Positions 18,085 through 27,788 of a stretch of DNA of 64,000 bases are shown here, piece after piece. Numbering within the stretch: the stretch's first letter is position 1; every line of letters starts with the position of its first letter. Under the pieces are notes generated by a model that saw only the letters and a program-made list of their open reading frames with translations, ran no database searches and was not told the DNA's origin. A program made the translations under genes and the position numbers. Source of the DNA: Enterovibrio coralii (GTDB lineage: Bacteria > Pseudomonadota > Gammaproteobacteria > Enterobacterales > Vibrionaceae); the NCBI RefSeq assembly GCF_001559595.1, contig NZ_LNTY01000030.1, forward strand, positions 56,547 through 120,546, in the 5' to 3' direction.

Positions 18085-18350
18085 TATACCCAAACAACAT
18101 GAAGATGCTCGAATTCAGAGGTCATCAATGTGCTTAATTCGAGGCAAATTTCGCGTGGAATAGTCATTCTATTTCCGTGGAATTTAACGAAGAAGTGGGC
18201 TCATTGAAGCCTTCCCTGTGGGCGAGTTGACGGTCGTCGTGCTCTTTGTTGTCCCTTTTTGATGGAGGTGACTACACCTGCAAAGGGACGTCGCGATCAC
18301 AACACCCGTTAAACTCGCTGAATGCTGCATCTTCGGGTTATTTGGGTATA
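18085..18350. repeat. MITE-like interspersed repeat with terminal inverted repeats
   Basis: A 266-bp non-coding element bounded by imperfect inverted repeats of about 33 bp: TATACCCAAACAACATGAAG at the left (18085) and its near reverse complement ending CATCTTCGGGTTATTTGGG-TATA at the right (18318-18350). The ends TATACCCAAA/TTTGGGTATA match except for an inserted change. Inside, GGAATAGTCATTCTATTTCC (about 18157-18176) makes a hairpin, next to AATTCGAGGCAAATTTCGCG. It has no transposase and no ORF with a ribosome binding site. The look is that of a miniature mobile or structured-RNA element; I recall similar sequences between Vibrionaceae genes but cannot verify it here. It fills the space between the kinase and the peroxidase gene. 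Confidence 0.6.
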
Positions 18351-18483
18351 CAGAGAGTATATGTAGAGTGCTGTTGTTGCGAACCTTGGTTTCATAAGTT
18401 GCACAATTGATCCACATTTCTTACGCAAGACTTGCACTTTTCCCGCTTAGGCTAAAGAAAACAGCAACATTTAGGGAAAGCGC

Positions 18484-20025
18484 ATGTTGAGTTCACTAAA
18501 AAACAATAAGAACACGATTTGGATGTCAGTTGTCATTCTGCTGAGCTTGCAAGGCTGTGGTGGTGGAGGAGGTGATGGCGACGGCAATGATTCGGTGCAG
18601 ATGCAAACCGCCTCGCAATCACAACTGGATGCGATTATCAGTAACCTCAACCTTGCGATTAGCCCGACGTCAGGGCGAACCATTCCGAACATTAACGACC
18701 CCTTGCCACAATTGGGCAAAAAGCTCTTTTTCAGCAAAAGCCTGAGTGGCGATTTGGATGTTGCTTGTGCAAGCTGCCATCACCCCATGCTCGGTGGTGC
18801 TGATGCGTTAAGTCTGCCAGTGGGTGTCAATGCTGTTCAGCCTGAGGTGATGGGGGCAGGACGCGTTGATAGTGATGACTTGCCTGATGTTCCGAGAAAC
18901 TCGCCAACCGTGTTCAATGTGGCTTTATGGGATACCAGTTTGTTCTGGGATTCACGTGTTGAAAGCTTGGGCAAAGAGTCGGGGCAGAATGGTGCCGCAT
19001 CAGGCATCAGTACCCCGGATTCAGGCTTTGGTGTGGCCGATACCAATGCTGGAGGTAACCTTGTTACCGCTCAGGCGCGCTTCCCTGTAACCTCAGAAGA
19101 GGAAATGAAAGACACCACCTTCGAATCGGGCGAAACCAATGAATCCATCCGAGACCATTTAGCAGCCCGTATCGGTGATTTCGGTGAAGGTGCTGGTGAG
19201 CTAGCGACCAACGAATGGTTAACAGCGTTCCAAACCGCCTTTAGCAGCAGTGCTGACGCAGCAACCTTGATCACCTTCGATAATATCGCGCTTGCGTTGG
19301 CGGAATATCAGCGTTCGATGGTATTCGTTAACTCACCTTGGCAAAACTATCTGGATGGTAACACCTCTGCGCTGAGTGATGATGCAATTGAGGGGGCGAT
19401 CCTCTTTTTCACCTCGGCAGCTGAAGATGGCGGTGGTTGTGTAAATTGTCACAGCGGTAGCCTGTTCAGTGACGGTCAGCAACACACGGTGGGCTTCCCA
19501 CAAATTGGGCCGGGAAAAGATGTTGGCGATGATGATGATTTTGGCAGAGAGCTCATCACGGGAGATACAGATGATCGCTATCGCTTCCGCACACCCTCGC
19601 TACTCAATATTGCCGTAACAGCACCTTATGGTCATGCAGGTGCCTATGCCACCTTGGACGACGTACTTCGTCACTACAACAACCCGAGAAATACGGTGGA
19701 TGACTTTTTCGATGATGACGAGTTATGCGATCTCGACCAGTTCGAAAACGTGTCTGGGTGTACAAGTTTGTATCCCGATGCTCGCCAAAACTCGTTCCGC
19801 GCCTTGAACAAACTGGATGATGAACAAGATGATGGCACTTCCTTGTTTGAAAACGTCGGTTTGAATGGCAGAGAAAGAGACCAGCTTGAAGCGTTTTTGA
19901 ATGCCTTGACGGATCCTTGCGTGACGGACAGAAATTGTATGCTTCCTTGGATAGCCGATGCAGTGGCTGACAATCCCGATGATCAGGTTTTGATCGCAAC
20001 GGATGTAAATGGGGTCAACTTATAA
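18484..20025 (+). CDS. Di-heme cytochrome c peroxidase family lipoprotein
   Basis: A 513-residue MauG/CcpA-type di-heme protein of the periplasm. The signal peptide ends in the lipobox LQGC (about residues 22-25), followed by a glycine/aspartate linker, so it is membrane-anchored. Heme motifs are CASCH (about 97-101) and CVNCH (about 319-323). The segments PRNSPTVFNVALWD and RFRTPSLLNIAVTAPYGHAG are family hallmarks. The C-terminus carries an extra block DPCVTDRNCM-PWIAD...IATDVNG shared with the next gene. Canonical CCPs are about 320-350 residues, so this is a long variant. AGGGAAAG precedes ATG 18484. It is a tandem paralogue of the following gene; electron donor and substrate are unknown. 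Confidence 0.9.
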   Translation: MLSSLKNNKNTIWMSVVILLSLQGCGGGGGDGDGNDSVQMQTASQSQLDAIISNLNLAISPTSGRTIPNINDPLPQLGKKLFFSKSLSGDLDVACASCHHPMLGGADALSLPVGVNAVQPEVMGAGRVDSDDLPDVPRNSPTVFNVALWDTSLFWDSRVESLGKESGQNGAASGISTPDSGFGVADTNAGGNLVTAQARFPVTSEEEMKDTTFESGETNESIRDHLAARIGDFGEGAGELATNEWLTAFQTAFSSSADAATLITFDNIALALAEYQRSMVFVNSPWQNYLDGNTSALSDDAIEGAILFFTSAAEDGGGCVNCHSGSLFSDGQQHTVGFPQIGPGKDVGDDDDFGRELITGDTDDRYRFRTPSLLNIAVTAPYGHAGAYATLDDVLRHYNNPRNTVDDFFDDDELCDLDQFENVSGCTSLYPDARQNSFRALNKLDDEQDDGTSLFENVGLNGRERDQLEAFLNALTDPCVTDRNCMLPWIADAVADNPDDQVLIATDVNGVNL

Positions 20026-20033
20026 CGACGAAA

Positions 20034-20060
20034 CCCGAAACGCTCGAAGCGGTTTTCGGG
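20034..20060 (+). terminator. Hairpin between the two peroxidase genes
   Basis: Imperfect arms CCCGAAACGCT / GCGGTTTTCGGG form a stem nine bases after the stop codon. There is no good T run, so it may be a weak terminator or an mRNA-stabilising hairpin. Confidence 0.4.
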
Positions 20061-20228
20061 GGAGTTAAAATAACGGATTTAACAATCATGCAACATCAGC
20101 GCTTGCGCATGAGGTCAGTCGCGTGATCTCGTGTGCAAGTTTTTGGGCTCCTTCCAATATTGATTTAATTGTCTTGCTTTCTGGTCATTCCGTGGCCGGG
20201 TTAAACAATATCAACGTAAAGGAAGACA

Positions 20229-21743
20229 ATGCGAGTATTAAAATTTGCCTCAACGGTGCTGATCACCGTCGGTGTTAGTACGAGCGCGACATTGGCATGG
20301 AGCCAAACTGACCATTCAACAATTGACGTTGCTGACCATATCGCGCTGGACAAACTGATTGATGAACAAGGGTTGAGAGGTAACCCTGCGGAAGGGAGAG
20401 ATCTTCCATCTATCAATGACCCTCTGGCTCAATTAGGGAAGAAGCTGTTTTTCACTAAGGGCTTGAGTGGTGATAAAGATGTGGCGTGTGTGAGTTGCCA
20501 CCACCCTATGCTCGGTGGCTCTGACGAGCTGAGTCTGCCTGTCGGGGTTAATGCGAAACGCCCAGAAGTATTGGGTGTTGGGCGTGTCGACGAGGACGGT
20601 TTGCCCGATGTCCCGCGTAACAGTCCGACAGTGTTTAACTTGGGACTTTGGGACACCACGCTTTTCTGGGATTCTCGTTTGGAAAGCATGGGTCAAGAGC
20701 CCGGACAAAACGGTGCTGCTTCCTCGATCAGTACACCCGATAGCGGGTTAGGTGTTGCCGATCCGCTGGCTGGGCCAAATCTCGCAACAGCCCAAGCACG
20801 TTTTCCTGTGACTTCGCAGGCTGAAATGCGTGACACCACATTTGAGGCGGGAAGCCGAAACGAAGCGGTGCGTCAGCATTTGGCGGCGCGTTTAGGGGAT
20901 TATGGCATTGGTGAAGGCGAGTTGGCGGTAAACAACTGGCTGGCCGAATTTCAAAAAGCGTTCAATCTGGTTGCTGATGCACAAACCCTCATCACTTACG
21001 AAAATATTGCACTGGCGATTGGTGAATATGAACGCTCAATGGTGTTTGTGAACTCGCCGTGGCAGCAATATGTTGACGGCAACCGCAACGCGCTTAGTGC
21101 GGACGAGATTGCAGGCGCGACACTCTTTTTAACCCGTGCTGAAATGGGCGGGGCAGGGTGTGCAAACTGTCACTCTGGCACCTTCTTTACCGACGGTGAA
21201 ACACATGCGATTGGCTTTCCTCAAATCGGTGTAGGCAAGGGTGTGGTTAACGATGATGACTTTGGTAGAGAAATGGCAACGGGCAACAGCGAAGAGCGTT
21301 ACCGTTTCCGAACGCCAGGATTGCTAAATGTAGAAGTAACCAAGCCTTATGGCCATGCGGGTGCGTATCAAACGCTTAAGGATGTCGTTGACCATCACGT
21401 TAATCCGACAGAAGCGGTGAAAGCCTACTTTGCGAAGGGCGGTTGGTGTGCGCTACCGCAATTTGAAGGTCTGGCAGATTGTGAGAATGCGTATCCTCAC
21501 GCGGTTGAAAACACCAAGCTTGCGGTAGAGAAAACAGAGCTTGAAAGGGCATTTGCGATCTCCAAGCTGCCTTATATTTGGTTGAGTGAGAAAGAACGCT
21601 GGCAGTTGGTCGCTTTCCTAGAAGCCCTGACTGACCCTTGTGTGAAAGATCGCACGTGTATGTCACCGTGGATTGCTGATGAAAGCGATGACGTTGACAA
21701 CCTGTTGCTTATCGCGACAGATGTCAACGGTACACCGCTTTAG
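20229..21743 (+). CDS. Di-heme cytochrome c peroxidase family protein (tandem paralogue)
   Basis: A 504-residue paralogue of the preceding protein, matching along nearly the whole length by eye. It has a normal signal peptide (residues 1-27, ending LAWSQ) and no lipobox, so it should be soluble in the periplasm while its neighbour is anchored. Heme motifs are CVSCH (about 88-92) and CANCH (about 310-314). RNSPTVFNLGLWD and RFRTPGLLNVEVTKPYGHAG match the family. The C-terminal block DPCVKDRTCM-PWIAD is shared. AAAGGAAG lies before ATG 20229. The 203-bp gap and hairpin suggest a separate promoter or attenuated read-through. Duplication followed by relocation of one copy to the soluble periplasm is the likely history. 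Confidence 0.9.
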   Translation: MRVLKFASTVLITVGVSTSATLAWSQTDHSTIDVADHIALDKLIDEQGLRGNPAEGRDLPSINDPLAQLGKKLFFTKGLSGDKDVACVSCHHPMLGGSDELSLPVGVNAKRPEVLGVGRVDEDGLPDVPRNSPTVFNLGLWDTTLFWDSRLESMGQEPGQNGAASSISTPDSGLGVADPLAGPNLATAQARFPVTSQAEMRDTTFEAGSRNEAVRQHLAARLGDYGIGEGELAVNNWLAEFQKAFNLVADAQTLITYENIALAIGEYERSMVFVNSPWQQYVDGNRNALSADEIAGATLFLTRAEMGGAGCANCHSGTFFTDGETHAIGFPQIGVGKGVVNDDDFGREMATGNSEERYRFRTPGLLNVEVTKPYGHAGAYQTLKDVVDHHVNPTEAVKAYFAKGGWCALPQFEGLADCENAYPHAVENTKLAVEKTELERAFAISKLPYIWLSEKERWQLVAFLEALTDPCVKDRTCMSPWIADESDDVDNLLLIATDVNGTPL

Positions 21744-21751
21744 AAAAAGCG

Positions 21752-22609
21752 TTAAGGAATTGGCAACGGAAACGGCATCGGTCGCCAATATCTAAATGAA
21801 AACGTAAGGTGCGGATGGCATGCTTCTGCTGCTATCTGCGCCTTCTGTTTTTCTGCATCTGTCATGGGTCTCGCCTTAAAGGGAGAGGCACTTTCTTGAT
21901 GGAATATCTCATCGATAATGCCCACATCACAGGGCAATGCTTCGATGTAACGTTGAACCGTTGCCTTGGGCAGCGCACCTGTGCCTCTGCCGTTTTGAAG
22001 CCAAACCTTTACACCTGTTTGCTGAATGGAGGAAATCCAAGCTGCAAATGTCTCTGGTGGCATCACACCATTGATGAACACACTGATCGCGACCGGATGC
22101 GTCGTGTTATCCGCAAAACGTCTCAGCGCGTGATTCAGGTGGTGTTGAGAGGCTGTTGTCTGGAAATAGTAGTCAGATAGCTCAAACGGGAGGTAAAGCC
22201 CAGCGACTCGCTCGCGTCTGGTGTCAAGCCAAGTTGTCCATGCTGACAGGGTCTCTTCGTTTTTGCTAAGCAAAGCGTCTAGGTAGAGGCGTTGCTCATC
22301 CGCAGGCACATCAATGGCGGAAAAGTATTCAGGGTCGGAATAGAGGCCAAACCATACGGGGCTTTGTTTCATCCACAGATCTAAGCGAGACGCAAGCCAT
22401 CCGTGCTCGCCGCCAAAGGTTTCATCTCCGAACTGTGTCCACTGCACAACGGCAGAGGACACACCTTGCTCATGAAGATAGTGAGTGTTTGCTTTCCATT
22501 TAACCTCACTCAACGCCTTGTCCATGTTCAGTGGCTGATAAAACAGGGCATCGCTATGTGCCGCCTGACTAAGGCTAGTAGTGCCAGTAGAAGCGGAGCA
22601 TAAAGGCAT
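21752..22609 (-). CDS. DUF4434 glycoside-hydrolase-like protein, N-terminus uncertain
   Basis: A 285-residue protein resembling DUF4434, a TIM-barrel family related to glycoside hydrolases. The block SDALFYQPLNMDKALSEVKW starts the domain and VVQWTQFGDETFGG, LYLPFELSDYYF and KVWLQNGRGTG follow. It overlaps the end of nfrA and occupies the place of ybcH in the E. coli nfrB-nfrA-ybcH operon, so a role in trimming or releasing the exported glycan is a fair inference. The first ~20 residues are not a signal peptide in this frame, whereas the neighbouring frame encodes PLLLALLALV just before the domain. A real signal peptide in a shifted frame, and thus an indel near 22560, is likely. Confidence 0.65.
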   Translation of the reverse strand: MPLCSASTGTTSLSQAAHSDALFYQPLNMDKALSEVKWKANTHYLHEQGVSSAVVQWTQFGDETFGGEHGWLASRLDLWMKQSPVWFGLYSDPEYFSAIDVPADEQRLYLDALLSKNEETLSAWTTWLDTRRERVAGLYLPFELSDYYFQTTASQHHLNHALRRFADNTTHPVAISVFINGVMPPETFAAWISSIQQTGVKVWLQNGRGTGALPKATVQRYIEALPCDVGIIDEIFHQESASPFKARPMTDAEKQKAQIAAEACHPHLTFSFRYWRPMPFPLPIP

Positions 22610-25607
22610 TGTCTTTGTTGGAGTTTGGATAGTAATCGCTGTCGATAATGTGCTGCCACTCTAAATCAATCTCCACGTCATGGTTATAGCCACTGTATTT
22701 ATTGTAATCCCAGGCACTTAGCCAGCCCACGCCCAGGCCGGCACGCAAGTCTTTGCGGTGGGTATCGTCTGGGTTGTCGTCATCCATGTCTTGATCGTGC
22801 TGAACAAAACCGTAAGCGCGCAGGCGTTGTTGGTTTTGCTCAATCCAAGGAAACACAGGTCCGCCTTCGTAGCGGCCAAATAGCAGGGTTTGGTTTTCAT
22901 CAAGGTATTTAAAGGCATCTAAATAGAGGCTTTGATACCACCAATAGTCACTGTTGACGCGCCAACCTTTGCCGTAGTCGAAACCAGCCAGTACATCGCC
23001 GTATGCACGGATGTAGGCGTCGCTTTCAAATCCGCCTTTTACTGTTTGTCTAAAGCCCATCGCGAGATTAAAGTCTGTTTGTTCGAAAGGCCGCCAAGAC
23101 AAACCGATGTCATATTCTCGTTGATCGAAGGGGTCGCTCTCACCAGAAGATAGCCAAGCAAGCTTGAAGGTCAGGGACTTCTCTCCATTGCTGTGTCTGA
23201 GAATATCTTTGGATGCTTCTGCAAGCAGGAACCAGCTTTGGTTCTCTGGGCGCAGCGCACTGGATGCATTTCGCGTATCGTTACCTAACGTACTACTCAG
23301 GCTGAATTGCCAATCGTGATCGGCTGTCTTAAAACCACTTTGAAGGTAATGCAGAGTTTCAGGGCTATCTTTGTCGTCAAGATGGTCAATCGCCTTCACA
23401 TACATGTCCTTGGCTTTTGACGATTCACCCAGTCGCGAATACCCCAACGCCAACTGACGTTCTGCTTGCACTTTTTGCTCCGCATTCAAATCGGGCATGG
23501 CTTGCTCCAACAGCGATACCGCACGCTTCGGGTCTTGTTCGAAGAGTGTGTAGGCAAGCTCTGCTTTGACAATACCCATCTCTGGGTGCTGCTGAATTTC
23601 GCTTTCATAAAACGCGATCAGGCTTTTGGTGTCACCCAAGGTTTTATAAAGAATTGGGTATTCAGCATCAAGATACTCTGAATGAAACAGCGTACTCGCC
23701 GTATCCAACCTCAGACGAGCGGCTTCGAAATGGTGCAAGCGAATAGCGGTATCTATGCCGAGCAACCACCAGTTCAAGTTGTCCTCAAGCTTTGCCGCTT
23801 TCCAATACTTTTCGGCATTGTCGTAGCCACCTAATGCATAGTAGGTGCGTCCGATCTGCAATTTAATATTGGGCGTCTGTTGGTTTTCTGGAATAAGCAG
23901 CCAGTAACTTAGGGCTTTTTCCTGTTGGCCAAGATAACTGTATATGTAGCCGTAGTAGAGTGTGTCTAATTCACTGGGTTTTAGAGCGTGTGCTTTGTTG
24001 AGATACGCCAATCCCCGTTCAGGTTCGTCCTCATAAATACAGAAACCCAACACTCGATATTCAAAGCTTGTCGTGGGATGAGTGATATTTTTTGTGACAA
24101 CGTCACATGCGTCGTATTTTGCCCATAGCTCTGCCAATGCCAACGACGAGATATCGTGGCCTTTGAACATGGTGATGTCTGACGCGACAAAGTACTCAGG
24201 ATGGTGGTAGTAGAGGTTTAGAAGACGATCGAGTTGTATCTCACGCTCTTTTTCGCTGCGAAGCTTTGGCAGAGAGTCTCGCACCAAACGAATGGCTTTT
24301 TGTGCACCGAGGTGCTCGATTGCAAGCGTGCTCGCCGTGTTCAGTGCCTCGGTATCTCCTGTTCTCAGAAACAGCTGATACCAGGTATCAATTGCTTCCG
24401 GGTAGGCTTTGGTGCGCTGATAGGCAATGGCCAAAAGCTTAATTTCCTTAAGCTGGCGCGTTCCCTTTAGCAAAGCAATCTGCTTTTGATACTGATGCTT
24501 GCGGTTGTAGAGGTTGGCAAGGATCGAACGACGAAGTGATGCAGCCTCCGGTGACTTAAATCGCTGTGACTCAATGGCACTGACCATATTGATCTTCTCA
24601 GCAAGGAACAGCCAATTCTTGGGATTCTCGCTGACATTGCATCCTGCGAGCGTGCTCTTTGCCTTCGCGCGTTGGTCTAGCTTCAGGTATAAATCTGCCG
24701 TCGACAGACAATCCACACCTGCCATCTCTGAGTAATCCAGTGCCTTCTCAAAGTCTTTGTCTTTGATGGCAAGCTCAAAGCTCTTTTTGTAATCCGCATC
24801 TGACAGAGGATGATGCTCGGCAAGCCACGCATACTGTTCACGTGCTTCAGCAACGTTGTTGTCGTTAACCAGATTTTCGATGTGTTGGCGAACAATCGCT
24901 TCGCTACTTTTGGCTTTTGGTGACGCATTCGCGATGGCTAGTGCGCTGTCGACATCGGCTTTTGCAAGATAGCTAAGGCCGAGCAATGCCGTTTGGTGCT
25001 CAGGCAAGTCTTGCTGTGTCGCGACTTTCGAGAGCGTGTCAGTGACATGATCATATCGCTTCAGTTCAAATGCGGTTTCAGCTTCAAACGTCAACACATC
25101 GAGGGATTTAAGCTTTGTTGGCAAAGACATTGCCCAAGCCAGTGCTTCATCTTCCCCGTCGATTTTTTCGAGGTGATACAGGTAGCTAAGCACCAGCTTT
25201 TGTTGTTCTTCCAGCGTTAAACCTTTCAGCAAAGGGGTGAGCTCGGCTTGAGTTAATACGCCAGCCTTGCTGATTTGTTGCTGACGCAACGACAGCAACA
25301 TGCCTTCCCTTTCATCTTTGGGAATGTTCTGCAACACACGCGCGGCTTCGCTGTAATCACCCGCTTTGGTCAACAAGCTGTATTGGAAGCGTTGAAAAGG
25401 CAAATGCTCCGGCGCCACATGCAGGGCTTTTTCAACTTCATCTTCAGCTGCGGAGAACTGTTTCTCTCTCTCAAGTTGATACGCTTTGTTGATGTAGGGG
25501 TAAGTGCGAAATTCATCGAACTCACTGAGCCCCTGCATGATCTCGCTGGTCGCGTGTGCATTGACCGACACCAACAGAGCGGCGATGGCTGTTTTTGAAT
25601 ACTTCAT
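22575..25607 (-). CDS. nfrA: NfrA-like outer-membrane polysaccharide exporter (TPR plus beta-barrel)
   Basis: A 1010-residue outer-membrane protein of the NfrA class (E. coli NfrA, the phage N4 receptor protein, is about 990). A signal peptide covers 1-19 (ends VNAHA). TPR-type helical repeats fill about 30-720 (for example QLEREKQFSAAEDEVEKAL and YSYLGQQEKALSYWLLIP). From about 760 amphipathic beta strands form a barrel, ending in FMLRFYWHY with the terminal aromatic residue needed for outer-membrane insertion. The start ATG overlaps the nfrB stop (ATGA). The TPR-barrel plan matches exporters such as PgaA and BcsC, so it should pass the NfrB product across the outer membrane. Confidence 0.88.
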   Translation of the reverse strand: MKYSKTAIAALLVSVNAHATSEIMQGLSEFDEFRTYPYINKAYQLEREKQFSAAEDEVEKALHVAPEHLPFQRFQYSLLTKAGDYSEAARVLQNIPKDEREGMLLSLRQQQISKAGVLTQAELTPLLKGLTLEEQQKLVLSYLYHLEKIDGEDEALAWAMSLPTKLKSLDVLTFEAETAFELKRYDHVTDTLSKVATQQDLPEHQTALLGLSYLAKADVDSALAIANASPKAKSSEAIVRQHIENLVNDNNVAEAREQYAWLAEHHPLSDADYKKSFELAIKDKDFEKALDYSEMAGVDCLSTADLYLKLDQRAKAKSTLAGCNVSENPKNWLFLAEKINMVSAIESQRFKSPEAASLRRSILANLYNRKHQYQKQIALLKGTRQLKEIKLLAIAYQRTKAYPEAIDTWYQLFLRTGDTEALNTASTLAIEHLGAQKAIRLVRDSLPKLRSEKEREIQLDRLLNLYYHHPEYFVASDITMFKGHDISSLALAELWAKYDACDVVTKNITHPTTSFEYRVLGFCIYEDEPERGLAYLNKAHALKPSELDTLYYGYIYSYLGQQEKALSYWLLIPENQQTPNIKLQIGRTYYALGGYDNAEKYWKAAKLEDNLNWWLLGIDTAIRLHHFEAARLRLDTASTLFHSEYLDAEYPILYKTLGDTKSLIAFYESEIQQHPEMGIVKAELAYTLFEQDPKRAVSLLEQAMPDLNAEQKVQAERQLALGYSRLGESSKAKDMYVKAIDHLDDKDSPETLHYLQSGFKTADHDWQFSLSSTLGNDTRNASSALRPENQSWFLLAEASKDILRHSNGEKSLTFKLAWLSSGESDPFDQREYDIGLSWRPFEQTDFNLAMGFRQTVKGGFESDAYIRAYGDVLAGFDYGKGWRVNSDYWWYQSLYLDAFKYLDENQTLLFGRYEGGPVFPWIEQNQQRLRAYGFVQHDQDMDDDNPDDTHRKDLRAGLGVGWLSAWDYNKYSGYNHDVEIDLEWQHIIDSDYYPNSNKDNAFMLRFYWHY

Positions 25608-27788
25608 CAGGCTTTCACCGCTACGTTAAGGAAGTTAGCCAAAGGCTGTTGTTGCGCTTGCTGCGCCAATGCCCAATTCAGTTGGTCTTCGGTGATATAG
25701 CCGTGTTCTTTGAGAAATTCACCGAATTTCATGGCCGGAGAATAATCGTAGTTAATGAGAGCCTGATTGAGAACGGCTGGCTCCAGCAGCTTTTCTGCTA
25801 CTAGCAACATGCCAAGCGGCTGTTGAGAGACCAGGTATTTATCCAAATGTTGTTTGACCTGCTCACTCGTAACACCTTGCTTCTCTGTTTGTTCTAACAT
25901 TGGTCGGTAATCGGCATTGGTATCATTCATGTAGTGATAGCGGATGCCCAGCGTCACTAAGCCCTGCTCGACAATACGATAAGACACGAACTTGCCTGTT
26001 TGGCGTTGAATGGCGGCTAGGGCGACGGGTGATACTTGAGATTCGGCAGCTAAAACCAACTTGTCTTTGGTTTTGCTGAGGGGAAATACCATGTACTTCA
26101 ATGCCAACGTTGAAGGAAAATTGGCGATCAAATCGGCGTCAACAGCAAAGGGATCAAAAGTGTCAAACTTGGCACCCGCTTGTTGTGCGATTGCCTGACT
26201 GACGGCCTCATTGGAAACATACCCTTCGCGCACCAGAAACGCACCTAGGCGCATGTTTGGTGGCAGATGCAACAATGCATCGTCTAAACGCGTTTCGCTG
26301 ATGGCACCTTGCTCGATAAGGATCTGACCCAATGGCGTTCGACGGTTGTCATCAATCACAGGGAAGTCATGGGTGGTTTTATCCCATGCCACACGGCGAG
26401 GGTCGCCTTGTGCAATCACCTGTTTTACCGCGCGCATGTTTGCAGCGAAATTGATGACATTGCCCCAAACAACACGGGGAAGTGACATCAGCCCCTGAAA
26501 CAGCCCGTAGTACTGTGTCACGAAGATAAAACGCTGGGTCATGCGGTTGAGGAAAAAGAACGCGTTGGCAAAAATGAAGAATCTCACAACGGGATCGTTG
26601 TTAAAAATAGACAGGAACTGGTAGCTGTCTTTGACGAAAAACTGGTAGCCAGCAATCATCAGAAGGTGCAGGAAGATAAGCGTCGCAAGAAATGCGATGG
26701 TGTTTGAGATGACTCCACGCCTGTCACGCCACAGGAAGTAATTTATCTTCCAGTCTTTACTCCAGCTGTGGTTTTTCATGCCCTGAAACACGATACCGAT
26801 GATCCAGCGGCTCTTTTGCCTCACGGCGGTTGAAAAGGTTGCAGGGAAATACTCGCGCACACAAATGTAGCGCGAAGCGCGATCACCGATGCCAAACGCA
26901 GACTCTTTTAAAATGGCTTCCTTTGGCATGGCAGGGAACTGCACGAAAATCTCGTTGAGTCCCCACTGCTTGAGGCGAAAGCCAATATCGTAGTCTTCAG
27001 TAAGGGATTGCACATCGAACGGCAAGCCGTCACCTTCTTTCAATAGCTTCAAGATGGCTTTTCGGCTGAAACAGGTGCCAACCCCAGCACTGGGTACTTG
27101 TCCCGCGAGCGCTTCGCGAACCACAACGTCTTTGCCGTGTGTTTCGGCAAATTCATCCAGATAGTGTGCTGGCGTGAATTGACACCATTTGCGCGCATAG
27201 GGGTAGACGGGCAATTGGATCAAATCTTTGCTTGGCAGCAAAAAGTTAAAAAGGCGCAGCTCCATCGGAGAAAGCACGTCTTCGGCATCATGAAGAATAA
27301 AGCCAGAGAACGTAATCTTCGCTTTCTCTTCAAACGCGACAATCGATGCCACGACGTTATTGAGACAATCGGCTTTACTGGTTGGCCCCGGACGCGCACA
27401 GACCACTTTGTGAACATTGCTGTATTGCGCGCAAACGGCATCCACATCTGCTTGTGTCTGGGGATCGTTGGGATAAGTGCCAACAAAAATCTGATAGTTC
27501 TCGTAGTCGAGGGTCTTCGCGGCTAACTCGGCCATCTTTCCGATGACCCCTACCTCTTGCCAAGCCGGCACCATGATCGCCAGTGGCTGCTCTTTCTTGG
27601 CAAAAAGCTGGTTAGGGTCGACGCGTCCGTTTTTACGATACACGGTGAGCTTGCGATAAAAACGACGTACCAGTAATAGCCGTCCAGCATCAAGTCATCA
27701 AGCCGAAAATGAACAGGCCGATCATCAAAACCAAGGTGATGTATTTCAGGCCGTAAAGATAAATCAAAAAGCCATCAAGGAAGCTCAT
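25607..27788 (-). CDS. nfrB: NfrB-like c-di-GMP-responsive glycosyltransferase, frameshifted at N-terminus
   Basis: An inner-membrane family 2 glycosyltransferase with C-terminal MshEN-type c-di-GMP-binding repeats. GT motifs are ILHDAEDVLSP (DxD region), SLTEDYDIGFRLK (acceptor Asp) and RQKSRWIIG (QxxRW). TM segments follow, then four related repeats: PLGQILIEQGAISETRLDDA, RLGAFLVREGYVSNEAVSQA, PLGMLLVAEKLL, KFGEFLKEHGYITEDQLNWA. The obvious ORF starts at a GTG (27643), but the true start is ATG 27788 (MSFLDGFLIYLYGLKYITLV, then FGLDDLMLDGYYW); two one-base deletions near 27699 and 27666 separate it. Repaired length is 727 (E. coli 745). The start overlaps the wecB-like stop. Confidence 0.87.

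Noticed and set aside
18184..18417. 77-aa ORF on the minus strand in the kinase-peroxidase gap
   Set aside because: Lies inside the repeat element, with low-complexity composition and no ribosome binding site.
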